NCBI GenBank assembly: GCA_017451525.1
Contig: JAFTOD010000002.1
Location: 254,964 to 318,963, forward strand
From: Paludibacteraceae bacterium
Lineage (GTDB): Bacteria; Bacteroidota; Bacteroidia; Bacteroidales; Paludibacteraceae
Direction of reading: 5' to 3'
Length of the DNA: 64,000 nt
Shown here: positions 42,140 through 50,589 of the stretch, piece by piece
Layout of the letters: each line of letters begins with the position of its first letter
How positions within the stretch are numbered: the first letter of the stretch is position 1
The notes under the pieces: model-generated
What the model was told of the DNA's origin: nothing
What the model saw: only the letters and a program-made list of their open reading frames with translations
Databases searched by the model: none
Position numbers and translations under genes: made by a program

Positions 42140-42881
42140 TCCATTTTCTTTGTCTGGAAAAACAATTCTTATTACGGGAGCAGCTTCGGGTATTGGAAAA
42201 TCAGTATCCATTGTTGCATCAACACTAGGCGCAACATTAATTCTTGTAGATATCAATAATGAGAATCTACAACTGCTCGTAAAAGAGTTGAATAATAACA
42301 AACACGTTGCATATTGTCTTGACTTGACAAATTCGACAGCTACCACTGATTATATTAAGGAAAATTTTCCGTTACTGGACGGTATCGTACATTGTGCAGG
42401 AGTAGGCATTACTCTTCCTTTCAAGTTCTGTAATGAGAATGAATTAAGAAGAATTATGGATATCAACTTCTTTGCGCCAATATTGTTAACACAACAACTC
42501 CTTAAACAGAAAAAAATCAATATAGGAGCATCTATTGTTTATATGACCTCAATAGATGGTACAGTTTGTGGACATATTGGAAATTCAATGTATGCGTCTT
42601 CAAAAGGTGCCATCATGGGATCTGTTCGTAGTCAGGCGTTGGAATTGGCACCTCGTAAAATTCGTGTAAATTGTGTTTCTCCAGCTCGCGTAAATACACC
42701 TCTCATCCATAGAGACAATATCTCTCAAGAAGAAGTTGCTGAAAATATCAAGCTTTATCCAATGAAAAGATATGCTGAACCAGAAGAAATTGCATACTAC
42801 ATAATTTACCTCTTATCTGATACAAGTACCTATACGACAGGTTCTAATCTTATCATAGATGGAGGATTTACTCTATCCTAG
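42129..42881 (+). CDS. Short-chain dehydrogenase/reductase (FabG-like)
   Basis: About 250 residues. TILITGAASGIGKSV binds the cofactor (TGxxxGIG), the catalytic S in YMTSIDG near 140 and Y/K in SMYASSKGAI near 153-157 (YxxxK) complete the active site, and YTTGSNLIIDGGFTLS closes the chain as in FabG. Likely reduces a 3-ketoacyl-ACP from the KAS III neighbour. ATG 42129 fits the family start; the frame opens two codons earlier. Overlaps the KAS III stop. Confidence 0.9.
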   Translation: MKDNPFSLSGKTILITGAASGIGKSVSIVASTLGATLILVDINNENLQLLVKELNNNKHVAYCLDLTNSTATTDYIKENFPLLDGIVHCAGVGITLPFKFCNENELRRIMDINFFAPILLTQQLLKQKKINIGASIVYMTSIDGTVCGHIGNSMYASSKGAIMGSVRSQALELAPRKIRVNCVSPARVNTPLIHRDNISQEEVAENIKLYPMKRYAEPEEIAYYIIYLLSDTSTYTTGSNLIIDGGFTLS

Positions 42882-42913
42882 TGAAACATAAATAACTTTA
42901 CCTATCTTGCAAA

Positions 42914-43333
42914 ATGAAAATTCGAATGATATTGTGGTCCATTGCCACCAACTTATATCCTGCATTGTTGCGCAAAGTCTATAAAATGGATTTAGGCATA
43001 GGCGTGCGTATTGCGCACAAAGCACATCTAGACAAAAGCGTTAATCCAAAAGGGGTACATATAGGAGACCGGACATGGATATTAAATGGCGCATTCATCA
43101 TGGCACACGACCATTGTCGTAGTTTGCGCATAGATACATATATTGGTAAAGATTGTGTAATTGGAGTTAATGCCATTATTATGCCTGGCGTTAAGATAGG
43201 CAACGAAGTGATTATTGGTAGTGGGTCTGTAGTAACAAAAGACATTCCTGATAATTGTATTGCTGTAGGTAATCCTGCGAAAGTAATAAAAACAAACATT
43301 CAAGTTCACAACGGAAAGATACAAGATGTATAA
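42914..43333 (+). CDS. Hexapeptide-repeat acyltransferase
   Basis: A 139-residue left-handed beta-helix transferase (LbH, CatB/Maa-like). Hexapeptide turns run from about 40 to 125 with the histidine of AHDHCRS near 57 as probable active base, and the C-terminal GNPAKVIK cap. Likely O-acetylates the glycan or a precursor. It overlaps the PglC-type gene by 8 bases, so the two are coupled. A short hydrophobic N terminus may place it at the membrane. Confidence 0.85.
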   Translation: MKIRMILWSIATNLYPALLRKVYKMDLGIGVRIAHKAHLDKSVNPKGVHIGDRTWILNGAFIMAHDHCRSLRIDTYIGKDCVIGVNAIIMPGVKIGNEVIIGSGSVVTKDIPDNCIAVGNPAKVIKTNIQVHNGKIQDV

Positions 43334-43934
43334 ACATTTCTTCAAACGATTAATTGATTTTACCATTGCATTGATAGCACTATTGTGCTTATCCCCAATC
43401 TTATTGGTAGTTACCATTTGGTTGCATTTCGCCAACAAAGGAGCAGGGGCATTCTTCACACAAGAACGTCCGGGTAAAGATGCCAAAGTGTTTCGCGTCA
43501 TCAAGTTCAAGACAATGACCGATGAACGAGATGCCGATGGTAAACTATTACCTGATGCTCAACGCCTTACCAAAGTAGGAAGAATTGTTCGATCTACATC
43601 ATTAGATGAGTTGCCACAGTTATTTAACGTTCTTAAAGGTGATATGGCATTGATAGGTCCTCGTCCATTATTGGTAAAATACTTACCTCTCTATACCCCA
43701 ACACAAATGCGACGTCATGAGGTTCGTCCAGGAATCACTGGTTGGGCTCAGGTGAATGGAAGAAATGCTATCACACATACTAAGAAATTTGAATACGATG
43801 TGTGGTATGTTGATCATTTATCTTTTGCATTGGATTTGAAAATAATTTTCATGACCATTAATAATGTGCTACATCGCAAAGACATTTCTACAGAAGGACA
43901 AGCGACTGCACCTACTTTTGATGGGACAAACTAA
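43326..43934 (+). CDS. Initiating sugar-phosphate transferase (PglC/WcaJ small form)
   Basis: Monotopic phosphoglycosyl transferase, 202 residues, close to the PglC length. N-terminal re-entrant helix (FTIALIALLCLSPILLVV near 12-29), RPGKDAKVFRVIKFKTM near 48-63, the catalytic DE pair in STSLDELPQLFNVLKGDMALIGPRPL near 90-115, and the GITGWAQVNGRN motif near 136. It transfers sugar-phosphate from a UDP-sugar to undecaprenyl phosphate and starts repeat-unit assembly. With PglE- and PglF-type genes beside it, the first sugar is probably a UDP-bacillosamine-like 4-amino sugar derivative. Confidence 0.93.
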   Translation: MYKHFFKRLIDFTIALIALLCLSPILLVVTIWLHFANKGAGAFFTQERPGKDAKVFRVIKFKTMTDERDADGKLLPDAQRLTKVGRIVRSTSLDELPQLFNVLKGDMALIGPRPLLVKYLPLYTPTQMRRHEVRPGITGWAQVNGRNAITHTKKFEYDVWYVDHLSFALDLKIIFMTINNVLHRKDISTEGQATAPTFDGTN

Positions 43935-43983
43935 TAGATTTTTAATCTTATAGATAGTTATACTAATCATTAAAGAATTAACT

Positions 43984-45258
43984 ATGAGCAACGAACGAAA
44001 AATGATTTACCTCTGTTTGGCACATATGTCAGACGAGGGATTAGAGCAGAAATATATCAAAGAGGCATTTGACACCAATTGGGTAGTGCCTTTGGGACCA
44101 AACGTAAATGCTTTTGAGGATGACCTCAAGCAATTCGTTGGTAAAGACCAACAAGGTCAAGAAAAAGAGGTAGTGGCGCTCTCAGCAGGTACTGCTGCTG
44201 TACATTTGGCATTGATTGCTTGCGGTGTGAAAGCAGGTGATGAGGTATGTGTGCAATCGTTCACATTCTGTGCTTCGTCCCATCCGATTACATATCTTGG
44301 TGCAACACCCGTATTTATTGATTCTGAACCAGGTACGTGGAATATGGACCCAGACTTGTTGGAGAAAGCTATCTTGGATCGTATCGAAAAAACAGGCAAG
44401 AAACCAAAAGCAATCGTACCTGTGGCCTTATATGGTATGCCATATGATTGCGAGCGCATCATGGCAGTAGCAGAGAAATATGACATTCCTGTGATTGAAG
44501 ATGCTGCTGAAGGATTCGGCTCTAAGTTCAGAGGACAAGTATTAGGAACCTTTGGCAAGTTTGGTGTGCTTTCCTTCAATGGTAACAAGATGATTACCAC
44601 ATCTGGAGGCGGTGCATTGGTATGCGAAAATGCTGAACTCAAAAATAAAGTGATGTGGTATGCGACTCAAGCACGTGAAGCATATCCTTACTATCAACAC
44701 GAAGAGGTTGGTTACAACTATCGCATGTCTAATATTTGTGCGGGTATTGGTCGTGGACAAATGACTATCGTAAACGATCATATTGCTCATCACAAGCATG
44801 TGCAAGCACTTTATGAAGAATTACTCGCTGATGTAGAGGGAGTTACAGTACATAAAGCACCATCAGAGAAGTATGATTCCAACTACTGGTTGTGTACTAT
44901 CGAATTAGACCCTACTTTGCGCATCAAAGACCAAGAGAATGCCTATAAAGAAGTTATCAAAACAGCCGTAGGTGGCGCAGCAGGTGTTATTCATGCTGTA
45001 GATACCGCAGTAACTGATTGTCAGCCAAATGATAACGTAGAAGCTCTGCGAGTATATATGCTCAATGCAAAGATTGAGGCACGCCCAGTTTGGAAACCTA
45101 TGCACAAGCAACCAGTCTATAAGAATGCACCAGCATATGTGAATGGAATAAGCGAAGCAATATTTAAAGTGGGAATGTGCTTGCCTGCTGGACCATACGT
45201 ATCGGATGAAGATGTTCGCTACATCGTAGAGACTATCAAGTCTGCAATTATTCGATAA
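43984..45258 (+). CDS. PglE-type UDP-4-amino-sugar aminotransferase (DegT family)
   Basis: A 424-residue PLP enzyme. IYLCLAHMSDEGLEQKYIKEAFDTNWVVPLGP opens it, as in PglE/LegC-like relatives. SAGTAAVHLALIACG near 62-76, VIEDAAEGFGS near 162-172, and the Schiff-base lysine in SFNGNKMITTSGGG near 195. It should aminate the 4-keto sugar made by the PglF homologue encoded next. Stands 49 bases after the initiating transferase. Codon usage and base composition return to those of the flanking genome from here on. Confidence 0.92.
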   Translation: MSNERKMIYLCLAHMSDEGLEQKYIKEAFDTNWVVPLGPNVNAFEDDLKQFVGKDQQGQEKEVVALSAGTAAVHLALIACGVKAGDEVCVQSFTFCASSHPITYLGATPVFIDSEPGTWNMDPDLLEKAILDRIEKTGKKPKAIVPVALYGMPYDCERIMAVAEKYDIPVIEDAAEGFGSKFRGQVLGTFGKFGVLSFNGNKMITTSGGGALVCENAELKNKVMWYATQAREAYPYYQHEEVGYNYRMSNICAGIGRGQMTIVNDHIAHHKHVQALYEELLADVEGVTVHKAPSEKYDSNYWLCTIELDPTLRIKDQENAYKEVIKTAVGGAAGVIHAVDTAVTDCQPNDNVEALRVYMLNAKIEARPVWKPMHKQPVYKNAPAYVNGISEAIFKVGMCLPAGPYVSDEDVRYIVETIKSAIIR

Positions 45259-45311
45259 AGATTCATTATCCCTTTTGGGGAGAGAGTGTCAAACACATAA
45301 ATACTGAGATT

Positions 45312-47273
45312 ATGAAACGAAATAGGGAAATATTAAAAACTGATATGTTTTCACATTGGATTAACATTGGTTATCTTCCTCGTTGGGGAGTGCTGTTATT
45401 GGACTTATTAATCGTGTTGATTGCTTTTGTGGTAAGTTATTTGATTGGTAGTGGATTACTAACTTATGACTTGACGATGCGTCTGCCATTATGGGGGCAA
45501 ACTTTGGCTGTAGTTGGTTTGCAGGTACTATCTTTTTGGGCGTTTCATACATATTCTGGTATCTTGCGCTATTCAACCTTCGTTGATACATTGAAGGTTG
45601 CATGTTCAGTAGGCGTGACGGGAATAGTCTTGTTGATAGTCAACCTTACTATCAAATATGGTACGGATATTTCTAATCCACCATTCTTAACGTCCATTTT
45701 AGTTATATATATATTTGTCGCAATAACGTTGTTGTTTGGTTGGCGAGTGACTATTAAAACAGTTTTTGAACATATTTCACATACATCGAGAGGTGTAGAA
45801 AAAGTGTTGATATATGGTACAAAATCGGCAGGGTTATCTATCGCAAAAATGCTACAGTCAAATATGGACAGTAAATATCGTCCTGTAGGTTTTATTGCTG
45901 ACCAAAATGATGATGCTCATCATAGTTTGCTCACATTGAAAGTGTATAAGCTGAATCAAGAGGTGATTGATATGATGAAGAAAAATCGTATTAAATATGT
46001 GATTGTTTCTCCAATCAAGATGAAAGAAATTAATCCAATGAAGGATTTGAAAATTTTTATAGATAATAAAATTCAAATTCTAACTACTCCTCATTTTACT
46101 GATTTTGATATAATAAATAATCAGTCTCTTGATGATACAGAACGCGTTGTGGGACGCATAGAGTCTATTCGGGTAGAAGATTTGTTGGAACGTCCTGTTA
46201 TTGATATTGATACGGACAATGTAGTAACCATCTTGAAGGACCAAACGGTGATGGTAACGGGTGCTGCGGGTAGTATTGGTAGCGAAATTGTACGCCAAGT
46301 GGCAGCATTCAAACCACAGACAATCGTTCTATTCGAAATGGCAGAGTCGCCTCTGCATGATTTGACTGTTGATTTACGCAAAGAGTTCCCTAATCAGCAA
46401 TTTGTACCAGTAATTGCGGATGTGAGAAATGTGGATATGGTAGAAGAGGTCTTTGAGGAGTATCATCCTCATGTTGTGTTTCATGCAGCAGCTTATAAGC
46501 ATGTGCCATTGATGGAGGATTTCCCAGCGCAAGCGATATTAGCTAACGTGCAAGGCTCTAAGAATGTCGCAGATATGGCAATTAAATACAAAGCGAAACG
46601 TTTTGTAATGGTATCTACTGATAAAGCAGTGAATCCAACAAACGTGATGGGAGCGTCGAAGCGTATCGCAGAGATTTATGTTCAATCACTATTCTTGCAA
46701 AAGGCAAAAGATAATGCTGATTGTACGAAATTTATTACTACACGTTTTGGCAATGTGTTAGGTAGTAATGGTTCGGTGGTACCTTATTTTAAAAAGCAAA
46801 TTGCAGAAGGTGGACCTGTTACAGTAACGCATCCTGACATTATTCGCTATTTTATGACGATACCTGAAGCAAGTTGTTTAGTATTGGAAGCTGCAACATT
46901 AGGCAATGGCGGAGAAATTTTCTGTTTCGATATGGGGCAACCAGTCAAGATTGCAGATTTAGCGAAGAATATGATTCGTTTAGCGGGTTTTGAACCTGGT
47001 AAGGACATCGAAATCACATATACGGGCTTGCGTCCTGGTGAAAAATTATATGAGGAATTGCTGAATCAAAAAGAAACAACGATTCCTACAAAGAATAAGA
47101 AAATCCTTGTGGCAAAAGTGCGTGAATACGATTATAAAGAAGTAGCATCGCAAATTGAATCATTGATTAAGTTGGCGCAAGATGGTAAAGTATTTCCTAC
47201 AGTGAAATTGATGAAGCAAATTGTACCTGAATTTAAGAGCAAGAACTCTGTATATGAAGAGTTGGATGCATAA
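45312..47273 (+). CDS. UDP-GlcNAc 4,6-dehydratase, membrane form (PglF/WbpM/CapD type)
   Basis: A 653-residue protein with four or five N-terminal membrane helices (about 15-145), a first Rossmann-like domain (about 165-290), and a catalytic SDR domain (from about 315: VTGAAGSIGSEIVRQV). The active-site pattern is VSTDKAVNPTNVMGASKRIAEIY near 435-457, with M replacing the usual Tyr of YxxxK, as in this family. Makes the UDP-4-keto-6-deoxy sugar for the aminotransferase upstream. ftsY follows after 12 bases, which ties a housekeeping gene to the end of the glycan locus. Confidence 0.93.
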   Translation: MKRNREILKTDMFSHWINIGYLPRWGVLLLDLLIVLIAFVVSYLIGSGLLTYDLTMRLPLWGQTLAVVGLQVLSFWAFHTYSGILRYSTFVDTLKVACSVGVTGIVLLIVNLTIKYGTDISNPPFLTSILVIYIFVAITLLFGWRVTIKTVFEHISHTSRGVEKVLIYGTKSAGLSIAKMLQSNMDSKYRPVGFIADQNDDAHHSLLTLKVYKLNQEVIDMMKKNRIKYVIVSPIKMKEINPMKDLKIFIDNKIQILTTPHFTDFDIINNQSLDDTERVVGRIESIRVEDLLERPVIDIDTDNVVTILKDQTVMVTGAAGSIGSEIVRQVAAFKPQTIVLFEMAESPLHDLTVDLRKEFPNQQFVPVIADVRNVDMVEEVFEEYHPHVVFHAAAYKHVPLMEDFPAQAILANVQGSKNVADMAIKYKAKRFVMVSTDKAVNPTNVMGASKRIAEIYVQSLFLQKAKDNADCTKFITTRFGNVLGSNGSVVPYFKKQIAEGGPVTVTHPDIIRYFMTIPEASCLVLEAATLGNGGEIFCFDMGQPVKIADLAKNMIRLAGFEPGKDIEITYTGLRPGEKLYEELLNQKETTIPTKNKKILVAKVREYDYKEVASQIESLIKLAQDGKVFPTVKLMKQIVPEFKSKNSVYEELDA

Positions 47274-47285
47274 AAAGATAATTAT

Positions 47286-48248
47286 ATGGCGTTTTTTGGA
47301 TTATTTGGAAAAGAAAAGAAAGAAACATTAGATAAAGGTCTTGAAAAGACTAAAGAATCTGTACTCAGCAAGATTAGTCATGCAATTGCTGGCAAATCAA
47401 CTGTGGACGATGATGTTTTGGACAACTTAGAAGAAGCCCTTATCACATCTGATGTAGGTGTGGAAACCACATTGCGCATTATTGAACGTATTCAGGAACG
47501 TGTAAAGCGTGATAAGTATATCGGAACAAAGGAACTTAATGCCATTTTGGTGGACGAAGTAGCATCGTTGCTGGCTGAAAACAATAGTACGCAAGTAATA
47601 GATTTCGCCGACCCATTACCATGCAAACCGTATGTTATTATGGTTGTGGGAGTTAATGGAGTAGGTAAAACTACTACTATCGGTAAATTGGCTTACCAAT
47701 ACAAGCAGGCGGGCAAAAAGGTGTATTTAGGCGCAGCAGATACGTTTCGTGCTGCAGCTGTGGAGCAACTGTGTATATGGAGCGAGCGAGTAGGAGTACC
47801 TGTGGTAAAACAGCAACAAGGTTCTGATCCTGCAAGTGTAGCATTTGATACGATTTCGAGTGCGAAGGCAAATGATGCGGATGTGGTATTGATTGATACA
47901 GCAGGACGCTTACATAATAAGATCAACTTAATGAATGAGTTGACCAAGATCAAAAATGTGATGCAGAAAATAGTACCTGACGCACCACATGATGTAATGC
48001 TTGTTTTGGATGGAAGTACGGGGCAGAATGCTTTTGAACAAGCGAAGCAATTTACCAAAGCTACTCAAGTTAGTTCCTTGGCTATCACTAAATTAGATGG
48101 AACGGCAAAGGGTGGAGTAGTGATTGGCATAAGTGATCAGTTTAAGATACCAGTTCGTTATATTGGTTTGGGAGAACAAATGACTGATTTGCAAGTGTTT
48201 AATCGTGAAGAGTTTGTTAAATCTCTGCTTGGAGTGAAACTCGATTAA
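47286..48248 (+). CDS. ftsY: Signal recognition particle receptor FtsY
   Basis: SRP receptor GTPase that docks ribosome-SRP complexes at the inner membrane. 320 residues, a short form without the long acidic A domain. N-terminal basic/helical stretch (FGLFGKEKKETLDKGLEKTK), G1 GVNGVGKTTTIGKLA near 118-132, DTFRAAAVEQL near 151, DTAGRLHNK near 201, TKLDGTAKGG near 262, and GLGEQMTDLQVF near the end. Ends at a bidirectional terminator shared with the convergent TlpA-like gene. Confidence 0.96.
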   Translation: MAFFGLFGKEKKETLDKGLEKTKESVLSKISHAIAGKSTVDDDVLDNLEEALITSDVGVETTLRIIERIQERVKRDKYIGTKELNAILVDEVASLLAENNSTQVIDFADPLPCKPYVIMVVGVNGVGKTTTIGKLAYQYKQAGKKVYLGAADTFRAAAVEQLCIWSERVGVPVVKQQQGSDPASVAFDTISSAKANDADVVLIDTAGRLHNKINLMNELTKIKNVMQKIVPDAPHDVMLVLDGSTGQNAFEQAKQFTKATQVSSLAITKLDGTAKGGVVIGISDQFKIPVRYIGLGEQMTDLQVFNREEFVKSLLGVKLD

Positions 48249-48257
48249 TACGCTATA

Positions 48258-48289
48258 AAAAAGAGGATTGCATGCAATCCTCTTTTTTA
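48258..48289. terminator. Bidirectional terminator between ftsY and the TlpA-like gene
   Basis: A perfect 20-bp palindrome (48264-48283, centre GCATGC) flanked by six A on the left and six T on the right, so it works for both converging genes. Confidence 0.93.
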
Positions 48290-48306
48290 TGATATGAAGC
48301 AAAGTA

Positions 48307-49080
48307 TTATTGTACTTCAGCCAATATACTTTCAAGTTCAGCTTCGTTAAGATTGCGCCCAACGATTACACCATTGCGATCAATGAGAATGGTAGTTGGA
48401 ATCGCAGAAATACCATACTTGTCGCATGGATTGTATTGCTCGGTACGTTGATCACGAATATGATACCATGGCAACTCATCTTCTTCAATGGCTTTGAGCC
48501 ATTCTGCCTCATCGCGGTCGCAACTCACGCCTAAAATTTCCAACTTACCAGATGGGTGATAGGACTCGTATAATTCCTTCAATACTGGCATCAGTCGGCG
48601 GCAAGGACCGCACCATGAAGCCCAGAAGTCTACCAATACATAGTCGGTTTTCCCTACCAATTCGCTCAGTGCCAACGCGGTGCCGTCTGCCTTCAGCGAT
48701 ACGATGTCGATGTATGGATTGCCCGCTGAGGTGAGCAACTCAATTTGGTATTCCTTGTACACGAGCTTTAGGAGAGGCGTCTCCCAGCGCTCTGCTGGAA
48801 TGGCTGCAATGAGCTCTGCTTTCTGCTCAGGGGTGAGCATATAGAAATGTGACAATACGATAGAGTCACTGGTCACGTCCTCAACGTTCTCCATGATGAG
48901 GGTATAACCTTGTGCAACAAATTCCTCAATGAGTGAGTCTTTCGCAGCACGGTCTTCTACGGTTTCTAACTGTGCTTCCAAATCATTGTACAATTCGGTA
49001 TATTGTTCGTATGCCGTTTTCTTTGGCGTACATGCTACCAAGCATCCTAATGCCAGTAGCGAAATAAAAATCTTTTTCAT
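48307..49080 (-). CDS. TlpA-like thioredoxin-fold lipoprotein
   Basis: About 257 residues. Signal with lipobox (LLALGCLVAC; mature Cys near residue 17), an N-terminal helical DUF-like part (about 20-130), and a thioredoxin domain (about 135-257) with WASWCGPCRRLM near 157-168 holding the CxxC. Likely a periplasm-facing thiol-disulfide reductase. ATG 49080 sits four codons inside the open frame and one base beyond the ferritin stop, and gives a proper signal peptide (MKKIFISLLALG). Co-transcribed with ferritin. Confidence 0.9.
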   Translation of the reverse strand: MKKIFISLLALGCLVACTPKKTAYEQYTELYNDLEAQLETVEDRAAKDSLIEEFVAQGYTLIMENVEDVTSDSIVLSHFYMLTPEQKAELIAAIPAERWETPLLKLVYKEYQIELLTSAGNPYIDIVSLKADGTALALSELVGKTDYVLVDFWASWCGPCRRLMPVLKELYESYHPSGKLEILGVSCDRDEAEWLKAIEEDELPWYHIRDQRTEQYNPCDKYGISAIPTTILIDRNGVIVGRNLNEAELESILAEVQ

Positions 49081-49081
49081 A

Positions 49082-49603
49082 TTATTCGGCATTTGCTAAT
49101 GGGCTTGCTTGAGTATATACGCGGGTTGCCAACTCTTGATCAAGCTGATAGAGACCGTAGCCATTGTTGCCAATAAGTCGGAGTTTGTGTACCAAGTCTG
49201 TTGCGTTTTCTTCTTCTTCCACTTGTTCATCTACGAACCAATTGAGACGACTTTGCAATGCAAAATCTTTCTCCTCTACGGCAAGTGCCATGAGGTTATT
49301 GATGAGGGATGTCACTTTACCTTCGTGCTCAAGGGTGTTCTCAAATGCAGCCAAAGGACTAGCCCATTCGGTAGGAACTTCTGCGATAGGTGCGAGCAAT
49401 ACGCGTCCACCACGACTTTGCAGGTAATTCAGCAGAATCATAGCATGGTCTTGCTCCTCTTTGAATTGGATAGCAAACCAGTTTGCCATACCAGGCAATC
49501 CTGCGTCTTGGCAGTATGCTGACATACTCAAGTATAAATATGCTGACCACATTTCAGCATTAATTTGGGCATTGATAGCCCCTTCTAATTTCTTCGAAAT
49601 CAT
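49082..49603 (-). CDS. Ferritin (non-heme)
   Basis: A 173-residue four-helix-bundle ferritin (FtnA-like). Ferroxidase-site residues are recognisable: E in NAEMWSAYLYLSMSAY near 17, E and H in FKEEQDHAMILL near 50-54, and a later E in the VEEKDF/QVEEEEN helices. It stores iron and protects from oxidative stress, in the cytoplasm. First gene of a pair with the TlpA-like lipoprotein. Divergent from the lipoate ligase-like gene across a 159-base AT-rich spacer. Confidence 0.94.
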   Translation of the reverse strand: MISKKLEGAINAQINAEMWSAYLYLSMSAYCQDAGLPGMANWFAIQFKEEQDHAMILLNYLQSRGGRVLLAPIAEVPTEWASPLAAFENTLEHEGKVTSLINNLMALAVEEKDFALQSRLNWFVDEQVEEEENATDLVHKLRLIGNNGYGLYQLDQELATRVYTQASPLANAE

Positions 49604-49699
49604 AATAGCTGTTTTAGTTAAAAAATGTTGTTAATAGTTCTAAAATTTTATAATATTTTGTACAAAAACTATGCCAATAAATGTTTTTTTATAAAATAT

Positions 49700-49730
49700 T
49701 TTGCAATAATAGAAAAAAGTAGTATCTTTG
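49700..49730 (+). promoter_or_regulatory. Promoter of the lipoate ligase-like gene
   Basis: TTTG (49700-49703), 19 bases, TATCTTTG (49723-49730), about 33 bases before ATG 49763. No clear minus-strand counterpart for ferritin was found. Confidence 0.7.
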
Positions 49731-49762
49731 CACATATTTTGTAAGATTCTTATTTTTATTGA

Positions 49763-50539
49763 ATGATAAATCTCTTAATTCATATTCCAAGAGGTAAACG
49801 CCTAGTATGGTATCTAGCAGCGGAGGAATATTTCGCCAAGAATATTCATCCCCTTCGGCAAAGGTTTGGCAAAGGTTCGGAGAATACCAACAAAGATATA
49901 AGTGGTCTTCTCTTTACATGGATAGTACCCCCTACAGTCATCTTTGGCAGACATCAAGTGATGGCTAACGAGGTGAACATAGATTACTGCCAAGCCAATA
50001 ATATTGCTATGTATCGCCGCAAGAGTGGGGGAGGGTGTGTGTATGCCGATGAAGGAAATGTGATGATTAGCTATATCGCTCCTTCGTCGCATAGTGAACA
50101 AGTATTCCAATCCTATCTTGATAAAATGTCTGATACCTTGTGTCAGTTGGGTTACGATGCAGTAAAATCAACGCATAATGATATTATGGTAGGAGAATAT
50201 AAGGTGTCAGGTAATGCCTGCTTCGCCATGCCTAATGCTACTATCGTACATGGCACGATGCTCTATGATGTTAATTTTGAGGTACTGCAACAAGCCATTA
50301 CGCCCTCGCAAGAGAAACTAGCTAAGCATGGTGTAGAGTCGGTTCGCCAACGAGTGATGAATCTGAAAGAAGTATCAAGAGGTATCAAAGGTTTAGAATT
50401 TCAAAGTGTGGAGCAATTTGCAGACCGAATAAAGGAACTGTGGTGTAACCAGACTTACATACCCACAGACAACGATATACACGAAATTGATAAGATAGAG
50501 CAAGAATATCTCGATCCAACCTTTATATTTCGCCTTTAA
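49763..50539 (+). CDS. Lipoate--protein ligase A-like enzyme
   Basis: A 258-residue protein of the BPL/LplA/LipB catalytic fold. FGRHQVMANEVNIDY near 58-72, the RRKSGGGCVYADEGNVMISY stretch near 80-100 (lipoyl-AMP loop with RRxSGGG), and the lysine-bearing HNDIMVGEYKVSGNA near 136-150. Attaches lipoate or octanoate to carrier domains of 2-oxoacid dehydrogenases or the glycine-cleavage H protein. A C-terminal accessory domain is short. Its TAA stop (50537-50539) lies inside the first unit of the heptamer array that follows. Confidence 0.88.
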   Translation: MINLLIHIPRGKRLVWYLAAEEYFAKNIHPLRQRFGKGSENTNKDISGLLFTWIVPPTVIFGRHQVMANEVNIDYCQANNIAMYRRKSGGGCVYADEGNVMISYIAPSSHSEQVFQSYLDKMSDTLCQLGYDAVKSTHNDIMVGEYKVSGNACFAMPNATIVHGTMLYDVNFEVLQQAITPSQEKLAKHGVESVRQRVMNLKEVSRGIKGLEFQSVEQFADRIKELWCNQTYIPTDNDIHEIDKIEQEYLDPTFIFRL

Positions 50540-50581
50540 CCTTTCGCCTCTCGCCTTTAGCCTTTAACCTCTAACCTTTAA
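50533..50581. repeat. Heptamer array between lipoate ligase and ABC-F genes (CCTTTAA type)
   Basis: Seven perfect-period units: CCTTTAA, CCTTTCG, CCTCTCG, CCTTTAG, CCTTTAA, CCTCTAA, CCTTTAA, followed by decayed CCTACAC and CCTAACC. The first supplies the lipoate-ligase stop codon; the array ends 9 bases before the convergent ABC-F stop. Confidence 0.92.
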
Positions 50582-50589
50582 CCTACACC

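Noticed and set aside
49604-49762. Leftward consensus promoter for ferritin
   Set aside because: No CAAAnnTA with a properly spaced CAAA was found; only AT-rich sequence.
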